DNA of 23,156 nucleotides, taken from assembly GCA_964524705.1 (NCBI GenBank), contig CAZGDB010000023.1, positions 1 to 23,156 of the forward strand, in the 5' to 3' direction. The translations under genes and the position numbers were made by a program. Shown here piece by piece: positions 6,734 through 16,200 of this stretch (positions are counted from its first letter, which is position 1; each line of letters opens with the position of its first letter). The notes beneath the pieces are model-generated. The model searched no databases, was not told the DNA's origin, and saw only the letters and a program-made list of their open reading frames with translations. The DNA is from CAZGDB01 sp964524705 (lineage in GTDB: Bacteria; Pseudomonadota; Gammaproteobacteria; Berkiellales; Berkiellaceae).

Positions 6734-7822
6734 ATGTTGCCTATTTTTACTTCTACAACAGATTTAGCATGTATTATTTATGTTGCACTTAAACATAACC
6801 TTGGTCGAAAACTCGTCAAAAACCCTACGATCGTACTCTATTATTTTATACAACAAGCCGGATATTTCGAAGAATCGCAAGAAAGAATGGCTGCCCTTGC
6901 GTTGTTACGCACAATTCCTAATCTCAAGGTGAATGAAGTGCTCCACGATTGTGGGAACACGCTATTACATACTGCTGTTCATGCACGCGATCTCGAGCTC
7001 GTCCGGGCGCTACTGGCCGCGGGTGCCAACCCTAATGAAGTGTTCCACGATTGTGGGAACACGCTATTACATACTGCTGTTCATGCGCGCGATCTCGAGC
7101 TCGTCCGGACGCTACTGGCCGCGGGTGCCAACCCTAATGTCTTTAATATCTCCAAAGAGACACCGCTATATATCGCATTAACAAAAAATAAAACACACAA
7201 ACCCGCTTGCCACGAGATGATAGCCTTGCTGTTGAAAAACGGCGCCGATGTGAACACTCAAAACACTCATAAAGCAGAAACCGTATTACATTGGGCTGTC
7301 TGTGCCGGCGAAGTTAAGATTGCAGAAATATTACTGCGTGATTTCAATGCATATCCGTACATACAAAACACTGACAGAATGTCACCGCTGTATCTTGCGA
7401 TTGAACGTGGTTATACCAAAATGGTACACATGATGCTCAAAAAAGGCGCGAACGGAAAATCTCTGGTAGACCCTAATCATTGCCACGAGAACATCTCTAT
7501 CCCACCACTACACTGGGCACGCTTTAATCGTGAACATGTGATAGCACGATTATTAACCCTCTATGGCGCGAATCCAAAAAACCTCTCAAGCCAAGGTGAG
7601 ACTGCGGACGATATCGCAGCATACAATTCACCACAGCCGGTACCAGGCACACTACCTTCTGTTGGAATAGTCCAGAGTGGTTCTAAGGTGCAATTTCTAA
7701 AACCTTCAATAAAACCACTCATGTCTTCTTCTTACAAACCAACACAGCCTGTCCCTACCCACTTAGCTGGTGTTGGAATCGTGAACAGCTGTGTGCTAAC
7801 ACTAACACGTAAATACCCATAA
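6734..7822 (+). CDS. Ankyrin-repeat protein with a duplicated repeat
   Basis: A 362-residue protein with a strong ribosome binding site (AGGAG at 6722-6726, 7 nt before ATG). Residues 1-66 are not recognised and contain no F-box. Residues 67-100 and 101-134 are two nearly identical ankyrin repeats (core GNTLLHTAVHARDLELVR). More divergent repeats follow to about 297: ETPLYIAL, ETVLHWAVCAGEVKIAEILL, MSPLYLAIERGYTKMVHMML and PPLHWARFNREHVIARLL. The tail (about 300-362) repeats a motif, QPVPGTLPSVGIV at 301-313 and QPVPTHLAGVGIV at 338-350, and the related LPSSGLV occurs in the tail of the preceding gene's product. The promoter is like that of the preceding gene. The 3' end overlaps the convergent giant ankyrin gene by 21 bp. 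Ankyrin repeats bind proteins; the partner is unknown. Confidence 0.85.
   Translation: MLPIFTSTTDLACIIYVALKHNLGRKLVKNPTIVLYYFIQQAGYFEESQERMAALALLRTIPNLKVNEVLHDCGNTLLHTAVHARDLELVRALLAAGANPNEVFHDCGNTLLHTAVHARDLELVRTLLAAGANPNVFNISKETPLYIALTKNKTHKPACHEMIALLLKNGADVNTQNTHKAETVLHWAVCAGEVKIAEILLRDFNAYPYIQNTDRMSPLYLAIERGYTKMVHMMLKKGANGKSLVDPNHCHENISIPPLHWARFNREHVIARLLTLYGANPKNLSSQGETADDIAAYNSPQPVPGTLPSVGIVQSGSKVQFLKPSIKPLMSSSYKPTQPVPTHLAGVGIVNSCVLTLTRKYP
6932..7135 (+). repeat. Tandem 102-bp duplication coding for one ankyrin repeat
   Basis: Units 6932-7033 and 7034-7135 differ at 3 of 102 positions (Leu to Phe, Ala to Thr, one silent), each coding for 34 residues in frame. By hand count a unit has about 59 G+C of 102, clearly richer than the flanks, and uses codons such as CTC, GAG, GTC, CGG and GCC in a block. 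This is the most recent repeat expansion visible in the window. Confidence 0.95.
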
Positions 7823-10800
7823 AACAGGTTCTGTACTTTGCGCAGCTTGTCTTGCAGGCTGTGCAGACTGCGTAGGCCCTGCTGTTTGCGAAAGTAGCAC
7901 AGCAGGACTAGCGGGTCTAGATAAAGATACTTCAGGAACTTCATCCCCCTTGTTTGCGATATTCCATTGTGGGAAACGTACTTCAGCGCCTAACGCTATA
8001 AATTTTTGATTTAATTCTGGATATTGACTACCCAACCCTTGTTCTATAAAGAAACCATAAGCAGTGGCCAAAAATTGATTATTTGCATTAAGGTCAATAC
8101 CTGTGGTTTCGTGTTTATCTTTGGCAACAAAAGGTAACAAAGCCTCAATCACCCGAATTTCTCTATAGTAACAGGCCCAATGCAAGAGCGTGTTACCTTT
8201 TACATCTTTTGCAGCTCTAGTATTGGCATCCAACTGCTCAATCAAACGAATCGCTATCTCTGATTGACCCCAAGCCATTGCATACGCAACCACCGGCATA
8301 TTATCAAACTCTAAAGTATTAAAGACTAACCGCTCAAACCTCAACGTCCAGTCCAGCAATACGGTATCACCCGTCATAATGGCATGCGCTAACGTTGCTA
8401 ATAATAAATTCTGCATGTCTGTTTCAGGTTGTTCAACACACCAGCTTAACAAATCATTATCCCGGAACTCTATGGATTTTTTAACCAATAATGGCAAAAG
8501 CAGCTTAAGATCTGCCTCTTGCGTCCCCAATAACCCAGCAATAATAGTGACATTCCGACGCATACACGCAAAACGCAATGCTTCTAGTTCTAGAGCTAAG
8601 TGTTCTGGGGTGGCTTGAGCAATCAGCGCTAACGCCATCTCAGGCTGTTCAGCGGTTATAGCATAAGCAATAACTGACCCCCCAGTTATACAAGTTGTTG
8701 TTAAATCTAATTCAGAACGAGACAGCGCCCATGCAAACAATGCAACATCCCCGCTAGTAATGCTCTGCTCCAATACCTTCGAGACGATTTGTGACTTATC
8801 CGTCACATCACAAGATAAGCAAACAGCTACGCCTTCAATATTATCTTGCTGACACATAAATGCAAGCTGTTGTTTACGTTGATGGGGACTTAACAGTTTC
8901 CCCAAGAAAACAAAAGATTGCACCTTACCTTTTTGCACAGCATATTCAAAAAGTTCTAAGCGGGTCACCTCCGACAGAGCAGCAATATTATGATTTTGTA
9001 AACCAATCATATTTTCCGCATCAATCGCACCCTTCAAGAAATTCAATTCTCTAGCCATGTTGTTTTCATAGGCTTTAATTAAAACAGAATTATTTAACAA
9101 TTCAATTTGCGCCTTATAACTCGCACCTTTTTTATTTAGCAATTGTAAATTTAAACCCTGGTTGGCTAACAACTCACATGCAGTTTCAACATTTCCTGCT
9201 ATCAAGGCAAGATGCAAGGGGGTATTACCCTCTGCATCTTGAACATTTAATGCATCTCTATTTTGCTTCAATAATAGATGAACCACTTCAATAGGCGCCC
9301 CTTTGAGTACTGCAACATGTAAAGGCAAACATCCTTTCTTATTAGAGATCTTTAAAAACTGACTACTCATTTTTTCTGTTTCTAACCATTGATAAACAGC
9401 ATACTGTTGAAACATCAATGCTAGATGTACAACAGTATTACCTTCTGTATCTTTAGCCCCGAAGTCTGCTTTTAACATTTTTAAAGTTTTCAAGGTCTCT
9501 AGGGCCCCTAACTTAACAGCAATTTGCACAAACGTTTCGCCGTGCGCATTTTTAGTTGCCCAGTTTATATTTTCTTGACCAGCTAACCATTGCACCGTAT
9601 CTGGCTTATTCGCACGAACAGAGAACTCTAAGAGCTGCATGAGATCTCGTTTATGGGTGAATGGCCATAAAACTTTCACCATATCAAGTTGACCAAGGTG
9701 TACTGCCAAACTTAAGGGCGTATGTCCCGCTTGATTGGTAACCAAAAACGGTTGTCCTTTCAATACACATAAATGTTTCATAGCGTCTAGTTTATTAAAT
9801 CGCACAGCCAAATGCAGAGGCGTATCCCCTTCATTATTTTTCAAATCAAACTTAATGACTTGCCGCTTCTGCGAACATATCATTTGAAGTACCTCAAAAA
9901 ATCCATTTCGGATAACCAGATGTACCGCAGTATCACCTTGTCTATCCTTAGCATTCAGATCTGTATTTTTTAAAACTGCGACCAGGGTCTCTCTGGTTGG
10001 CTCTCCCCCGAGCAACACCTCCTCCAATGTTAGCAACTTAACTTTAGGGGACGCCTGTTTTGCCTCAGCATCTCCCACTGGAGCCAACATCACATTTTTT
10101 TTAGCTGTTTTTTTAACAGCCATTTTATACTGCTCCAGTAAAACCCTGCATTCTGTAGAAACTACTTGAGTAGCTAACAAATCCTCTACGCTATACCCAT
10201 TATCGTTCTTAATACTGAAATCCAACCCTTTATGCTTCAAGAGTTCTGCAACCGCAATCAGATTATTACGCGCCACCGCAATCATCAAAGGCGTATTTCC
10301 TGCAATACGTTCAACTTTATTAAAGCCTGGCTCCGAAAAAGGCAAGCTAAAAAAATACTCCAAAAGTGCTTGATAAATATCCAACACTTCTTCTTTTGAA
10401 ACATTAAACGTCTGCTCAATAGACTCTAAGGGCATCAACAAGAGAAAATGAAGCAAATGCACCCCTTCAGTACTATAATCATCATAAGGCACACCTGCAT
10501 CTATTAAAATTTTCATGCTTTGTTTATTCAATGCACCAGCTGCAACCATAAGCACAGTTTCACCCAAAGGATTCTTTTCTGACAGCACCTCTTGAAATAC
10601 CTCTGGTGAAAGCTGACTTTTTAGCTGCGCCAATGAAAAAGACAATAAACTAGCGCTTTGTTTTGCAATATAATGCAACACACCTTTGCGAAGCTCTCTA
10701 TATTTTGGCGATTCCGACAAATACACTTTTTTTTCTTCTAATAAAAATTTAACGACCTTGTCTACCCGAAACTCAGCCATTACCTGCATCACCCCTAACG

Positions 10801-13177
10801 TAAAATTTGTACTACAGACAAACTCCTCTTTGCCTAATAGGAACGTAATTTTCTCTTCCATTTCTGCAACATATTTTCTAGGTTTCCCCACAACATTAGT
10901 ACGTACCGCACCAACATGCAAAACCGTTAAATCTTCAGGATCTCTAATATTAATATCAATATTGGGGTGTGCCACAAGCCTTTTAAAATCGTCCGTCGAA
11001 AAATATTGCATCGCTGAAAACAGGATACCTCCTGCAGATGACAAAACCACTGTATTGATATCTTCAAACTTTAAAAAAACATCTATAACCTTCCAATTAA
11101 CCACAGGATTAATAGATAACCCAAACAACGTCTGCAAAGCAGGCAAATATTTATTTTGATCCGTATACTTCATACGAAAATCTGACAAGGCCGTTAATAA
11201 TATAGCAGCATCTGATTGTTCTTTAGTAGTTATTAATTTTTTAAAAGGGCTATCTCCTTTTTTATCCGGAAGAATCCACTCTGTTTTATCAGAACACAAC
11301 AACACCCATACCGTTGAAGCTTGATTTCCTAATGCTGCATAATGCAAGGGACTCCATCCTTGATCGTCCTGAAAGTTAGGGTTTGCCCCATTTTCAAGCA
11401 AAAAAGCACACACCTCTTTATTTCCTAAAAACGAAGCCACATGTAAAAAGGTACGTTTTTTTGCATCACATCTATGAACAGGAACAGACTCCTGAATGTT
11501 TCTGAACGTTACTTTCATATGATCAAACCAAGAAGATGCATTTTCAGGCAGAGGTTGCAAAGAGGTCTTTGGCGCCGCCAATAAAAGGGCAACCACTTCT
11601 TTCTCACCTCTTTTAGAGGCATACTGTAAAGGCGTCAACCCTTGATTATCTTTCAGATCACGATCACCACCTAATTGCAGGATCGCCTTACAAAGATCTA
11701 GATTTCCCAAAAAAGCAGCCACATGCAATAAATTTCTACCTGATGCATCTACCGCATGAATATCAACATTATTCAATAATGCATGATCAACCGTTACCCA
11801 ATCCCCTAACGAATAAGGTTTAAGAGACACCGCCCCTTTACGCACCAATAAATCTTTCATTACTTCTAAATCATTCGTATCTTTTTCACCACTAGATTGT
11901 TGAGAAATTTTAACACAAACAACATCCAGCAAACTATACCCCTGGGAATCAGGAATATTTACTTCTAAGACATGCTCATATATTTTTAAAAACGCATTGA
12001 TATTTTTATACTGTATACAATACCACAACAAGCTGTTTCCTGAAAAACTTATATTCCAGTCAAAACCAGGAATTCTAAAAAATCGCTCCAAATATTCTTC
12101 ACCTTCACTTAACAAGTTAATGGCAGAAATAATCGGTGAACCTCCATTAGAAAATGCATACACATCTGCCCCTGCAGCCAACAATAAATCTACAACTTCT
12201 ATTGGTTTATTTTGATCTACAGCAAGCATTAAGGCTGTACGACCATCATCATTAGAAAGATTTACGACAGACGGATCTGCCTGCAACAATACATTTATTA
12301 TTTTTACACACCCACAATCCACAGCATAAAAAAAAGCGGTTTGTCCTTGAAATTTATCACTAGGTCGCGCTCCTTTTTCAAGAACTTTTTTGACGCAAGA
12401 CTCGTTTCCACCTTGAATTGCTGTAAATAAAAGAGGGAACCCATTCTTGTCAACCAAATCATACCGGATACTGGGGTGCTCAAACAAAATCTGCATGATT
12501 TTGTCATTACCTGCCATCGCCGCATACATAAGCGCTGTAGCACCCCAATCATTTCTTTGTTCGTTTATATCAATCTCTGGATAGTTTTCTAATATATACT
12601 TAACTCCAAAAATATTATTTTGTTTGACAGCTATATGGAGCATGGTTTGACCATCCCCATCAAACAAACTTATTTTTTTAACCAGCCCTAACATTTTCTC
12701 TGCTTGATATTGTCGCGCAGAAGTCATAACCAATGCATTCTTGCCTTCTAATGATTTTATTAGGCCATAAGGTGTCTTTTTTTTATGATCCATAATTCGA
12801 ATGTCTGCACCATAGGCTTGCAATAAATGAAAAACAGCCGCTCTTGTATCATTATCTAACTTGTGTTCTTTTTCAATCTTAAGGTCCTTTTCGACTGAAT
12901 AATGCAAAGCCGTTTTTCCAAAATTATCTTGTAAATCTAAATCCGTATATCCATCCAATTTCTCTATCACTAGATTTACAATTCTCACATTCCCGTATTG
13001 CGCAGCACGATGCAAGACGGTTCGCCCATTTGAATCACGCACACAGAGTTCTTCCCGCGTTAAAAGATCCAAAGCTTTTTTAACTGCTTCAACGTCCGCC
13101 TTTTGAATCGCACTTAAGATGTTTTTTTGTTTCAACAAACCAGCTTCATCTTGCAGGCCTAACTTCTTTGGACTCAT
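7802..13177 (-). CDS. Giant ankyrin-repeat protein (1791 aa)
   Basis: No signal peptide is visible. After a charged N-terminus (about 1-50), ankyrin repeats fill most of the protein, for example NGRTVLHRAAQYGNVRIVNL, GKTALHYS, GQTMLHIAVKQNN, GRTALMLAVDQNK and GNTPLHLALIAGN. A related pair, RNLLHVAAFLGN (about 480) and RTFLHVASFLGN (about 575), shows segmental duplication. Residues about 1430-1680 are all-helical and lack the TPLH signature, but keep a repeated D-x-x-L-x-x-W pattern; a canonical repeat (GNTLLHWACYY) follows. The last 50 or so residues are rich in Pro, Ala, Ser and Gln and look disordered, ending in WVFTC. The start at 13177 has AGGAG 9 nt upstream. It lies 40 nt after the 2647-aa gene and is probably cotranscribed with it. 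The likely role is protein binding, perhaps in a host; enzymatic domains were not seen. Confidence 0.9.
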   Translation of the reverse strand: MSPKKLGLQDEAGLLKQKNILSAIQKADVEAVKKALDLLTREELCVRDSNGRTVLHRAAQYGNVRIVNLVIEKLDGYTDLDLQDNFGKTALHYSVEKDLKIEKEHKLDNDTRAAVFHLLQAYGADIRIMDHKKKTPYGLIKSLEGKNALVMTSARQYQAEKMLGLVKKISLFDGDGQTMLHIAVKQNNIFGVKYILENYPEIDINEQRNDWGATALMYAAMAGNDKIMQILFEHPSIRYDLVDKNGFPLLFTAIQGGNESCVKKVLEKGARPSDKFQGQTAFFYAVDCGCVKIINVLLQADPSVVNLSNDDGRTALMLAVDQNKPIEVVDLLLAAGADVYAFSNGGSPIISAINLLSEGEEYLERFFRIPGFDWNISFSGNSLLWYCIQYKNINAFLKIYEHVLEVNIPDSQGYSLLDVVCVKISQQSSGEKDTNDLEVMKDLLVRKGAVSLKPYSLGDWVTVDHALLNNVDIHAVDASGRNLLHVAAFLGNLDLCKAILQLGGDRDLKDNQGLTPLQYASKRGEKEVVALLLAAPKTSLQPLPENASSWFDHMKVTFRNIQESVPVHRCDAKKRTFLHVASFLGNKEVCAFLLENGANPNFQDDQGWSPLHYAALGNQASTVWVLLCSDKTEWILPDKKGDSPFKKLITTKEQSDAAILLTALSDFRMKYTDQNKYLPALQTLFGLSINPVVNWKVIDVFLKFEDINTVVLSSAGGILFSAMQYFSTDDFKRLVAHPNIDINIRDPEDLTVLHVGAVRTNVVGKPRKYVAEMEEKITFLLGKEEFVCSTNFTLGVMQVMAEFRVDKVVKFLLEEKKVYLSESPKYRELRKGVLHYIAKQSASLLSFSLAQLKSQLSPEVFQEVLSEKNPLGETVLMVAAGALNKQSMKILIDAGVPYDDYSTEGVHLLHFLLLMPLESIEQTFNVSKEEVLDIYQALLEYFFSLPFSEPGFNKVERIAGNTPLMIAVARNNLIAVAELLKHKGLDFSIKNDNGYSVEDLLATQVVSTECRVLLEQYKMAVKKTAKKNVMLAPVGDAEAKQASPKVKLLTLEEVLLGGEPTRETLVAVLKNTDLNAKDRQGDTAVHLVIRNGFFEVLQMICSQKRQVIKFDLKNNEGDTPLHLAVRFNKLDAMKHLCVLKGQPFLVTNQAGHTPLSLAVHLGQLDMVKVLWPFTHKRDLMQLLEFSVRANKPDTVQWLAGQENINWATKNAHGETFVQIAVKLGALETLKTLKMLKADFGAKDTEGNTVVHLALMFQQYAVYQWLETEKMSSQFLKISNKKGCLPLHVAVLKGAPIEVVHLLLKQNRDALNVQDAEGNTPLHLALIAGNVETACELLANQGLNLQLLNKKGASYKAQIELLNNSVLIKAYENNMARELNFLKGAIDAENMIGLQNHNIAALSEVTRLELFEYAVQKGKVQSFVFLGKLLSPHQRKQQLAFMCQQDNIEGVAVCLSCDVTDKSQIVSKVLEQSITSGDVALFAWALSRSELDLTTTCITGGSVIAYAITAEQPEMALALIAQATPEHLALELEALRFACMRRNVTIIAGLLGTQEADLKLLLPLLVKKSIEFRDNDLLSWCVEQPETDMQNLLLATLAHAIMTGDTVLLDWTLRFERLVFNTLEFDNMPVVAYAMAWGQSEIAIRLIEQLDANTRAAKDVKGNTLLHWACYYREIRVIEALLPFVAKDKHETTGIDLNANNQFLATAYGFFIEQGLGSQYPELNQKFIALGAEVRFPQWNIANKGDEVPEVSLSRPASPAVLLSQTAGPTQSAQPARQAAQSTEPVLWVFTC
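8222..8764 (-). repeat. Helical repeats with a D-x-x-L-x-x-W pattern in the 1791-aa protein
   Basis: Residues 1472-1521 and 1599-1648 line up over 50 residues with no gaps: S-I-T-S-G-D-V-A-L-F-A-W against A-I-M-T-G-D-T-V-L-L-D-W, then VIAYAITAEQPEMALALIAQ against VVAYAMAWGQSEIAIRLIEQ. A third start, SIEFRDNDLLSW, is at 1568-1579. Offsets of 96 and 31 residues fit an ankyrin-like period of about 32, so these are probably degenerate ankyrin helices that have lost the TPLH turn. Confidence 0.65.
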
Positions 13178-13186
13178 AACTTAAAA

Positions 13187-13191
13187 CTCCT
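13187..13191 (-). promoter_or_regulatory. Ribosome binding site of the 1791-aa gene
   Basis: AGGAG on the minus strand, 9 nt before the ATG at 13177, in the 40-nt gap after the stop of the 2647-aa gene. It fixes the start, and with no promoter-like sequence in the gap it supports cotranscription of the two giant genes. Confidence 0.7.
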
Positions 13192-13217
13192 GTAACCATT
13201 TTTTAATTTTTACTCAA

Positions 13218-16200
13218 TTACGTTATTGACGAATTCGGAGGAAACATAATTCGAGCTTCCCCGCCTCGTACTGCAAAACCAGACTGTACCGCAAAGTTCA
13301 AATGATCTGCACCATAAGTAAAAAACAAGGTCCCTGGAGTAACCCCTTCATTATTTCGTAGGTTAACCTCAAGACTCTCTGTTTCTAACAACATCTGTGC
13401 AGTATCTGGAGATCGCGTACCAGGTAAAAAACTAAAATGTAAAGCCGTATTACCAGTTTCTGGATCTTGTACATTTAAATTAATACCCCTTTTGATTAAT
13501 TTAGAAAAAACCCCAAGATTTAAGCGTGGGCGCCATTCTTTAAACAACCGTATTAATACATTCCAAGAATCTAATAAAGCAGGCTTCACCTGCTCCACTA
13601 ATACGCCCATCAAGTTTGAACGATCTGAACGAGCCATAATAAGCTCTAGCAAAGTTTTATTCACTGTTGCATGCTCAGGATCTGCCCCCCTTTGTAACAA
13701 CAAAGTTAAAACCTCAACATAATTATGTTGTACTGCCCAGTCTAAAGGATACCCGACATTCACAGGTGCATCTTCTGCTTGAACCAAAAGTTCGGCAGCC
13801 CGTTTTCTGTTACGTTTCAAGGCACTTAACAATGCGGTATCACCGGCTCTATTCACTGCGGTCGTAGGCAGCTTAAGCGATAGCCAATACATCAACCATT
13901 CAGGTTCTTTATAAATCAATTGATGCAAGGGTGGTTCCCCAGCTGCATTCGGTTGATTCCAATCTATACCCGTTTTTTTCAAGGCTTCGACAAAATCTTC
14001 AAATTTGTCTTTTTGAATCGCTTTACATAATACTTCATATGGCAATTCAAGCTCCTGTTGTGCAATTTCTTTAACTGCCTCTTCATATCTACGCGCTAAA
14101 AAAGCTTCGACTTCTGCTGCATTAAAGGGCGGGTGCTGCCATTTAGTTGGCAATAATCCAACCAAAGCTAAGCTTTGGGCGATTGTTTGACCAGCAGTAT
14201 TAGAGTGATACACCGCTTCATGTGTATAAAACTCTAACAACCTAATAATCAGCTTTTCTGGGATCTGTTTTAAAAGACAAGCCTTCTGTAAAGGGGTATA
14301 CCCTGCTTCATCCACCTGCTGTAATAAGGCGACATACGCAGGTTCACTGAGGCATTGCTCTAATAAATTCAAATCTCCTAATTCAATAACTGATAATAAA
14401 TGCTGGTGGCTCGGTACTAATAAATCGACGAACCTATATCCTATACGCAGCCCTTCATGCATTAACTGTGTGACTATTGCTATCTCTTTAAGTTGTACAG
14501 CTAAAGAAAGTGGTGTTTGTCCAGCTATATTATGGAACTTTAACAACGGATGATACTGCGGACTTTGCAATACCATGGTAATGAAATCGATATTTCGAGC
14601 GACCACCCCTTCATGCAATAAGGATGGCGCCGCTGATGCTATAGGAGGCATTCTAAGGGTGCTCAACATGGATTGTAGCACATTCAAATTCGCACCTTGA
14701 TTTAGTTGCTCCACTATTTGTTGTAGCTGTGTTACAGGATCTAAACGATGAAAAGGCGGCTTGGCCCAATCTGCAGGAATTTGTATATCAGGAGATTCCG
14801 CTAATAACTGTATTACGGTTTCACCTAGCTCATTAGGTTGATGTAGCGCTTCATGTGTCACGTATTGCAACAAAGTGGAGAGCATAATAGGTGCATGTTT
14901 AAAAGACTTGCAAGCTACATGTAACAAAGTATTACCAGATGTATCTTTCTGCTCTAATAGTTCCTGATAAGCCTGTTCATTTAAAAAACGTGCTAATAAG
15001 TCTGGTTTACAGGCAGCCATCACTTGTAATAAGTTTTCTTGTGTCGGCGGTACAATCCTTTCTAAGGAGTACTTGAATACGGCTGCAATATCTAATAAAA
15101 CGTTAACGACATGCCAATTATTTAGTTTTAAGGCTAACATTATTGGGGTTTGTTCAAATTGATTGGTGCGAAAAAACAATTCTTTAAATTGGGATTGTTG
15201 TTGCACGGCTAAAAACACTGGAGCAATATCTTCTGCGCTCAACCCTTGAACTGCCAACACTGCTTGGTGCCACACCGTATCTTTAGTTTCACTCTGCGTA
15301 TAGACAAAAGGCAACAAGCGGTCAGCCACAGGTTCTTTAGCTGAAACTGCCAGTTTCCAGCGTTCTGGAATACCCTTCCTTAAATCTAAGGCGTCAACTA
15401 CTGCATTAAAACATGTAAGATTTGCAATCTGTAATGCAGCATCCAAAAAAACATGCGCGTGTTTTTTTAATTGTTGTTTATTAAGGAATTGCAACATCTG
15501 TTGAATCAACAACAAACCCTCAACAGAACTCAAATTCACAATAGCGTTTTTTATTTTTTCTAACTGTTCTGTAAGATTCAGTTGATCAAATGGTCGTTCT
15601 GTCCATTCTTTTGGAACCTTAATATCGGGATGATTAGACAACAATAATTGCATTACTGTTTGACCATCCTTATTAGACCGATAAACATCATCATGTGTAC
15701 TGAACTTTAATACTACCTCTACTATTTTAGAATGGTTACTTATACAGGCTAAATGTAAAGGCGTATTTCCATCTTTATCTGCCTGTGCAAAAAGTTTAGA
15801 TGCTCGCTTGTGTCCTTTAGCTTTCAGCCAAGCATTTAAAATATCAACTTCCCCATTAATCACTACTGTTTTTAATGTATCCGTATTCAAGGGCAAAACC
15901 TCTAAAAAAGACATGCCTAGCTGCTCTGCTTTATCTAAAAACATCCGACACAACAAACCATCACCCATCATTAACGCGATTTCTGCAGGCGTTTTAGAGT
16001 CTTGATTGTGAGATTTTAAAAAATCCAACCCCATATATTCTTGCAATATATCCAAACGTCGAAATTGAAGCGCTTGATACAACAAGGTGTTTTTAAATTT
16101 CCCACTGGGAATAATTGAAAAAAGCCGCAAAGCTTTCTGAAGGTCTGTATCTTGCAAGCACTCTTCCACTAAGTCCGCAGCATAGTCAGCCAACCCAAAA

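Noticed and set aside
7787..7822. CVLT in the 362-aa protein as a CaaX-like box
   Set aside because: It is followed by seven more residues, so it is not C-terminal.
7732..7944. 70-codon minus-strand frame across the two convergent ankyrin ends
   Set aside because: Overlaps both real genes in another frame and shows no domain or ribosome binding site.
10686..11159. 157-codon open frame on the plus strand inside the 1791-aa gene
   Set aside because: Lies wholly opposite a well-supported ankyrin gene, has no ribosome binding site or recognisable motif; an antisense shadow.
12304..12552. 82-codon minus-strand frame that could mark a frameshift in the 1791-aa gene
   Set aside because: The main frame is continuous with good ankyrin sequence through this stretch, so this is only an alternative frame.
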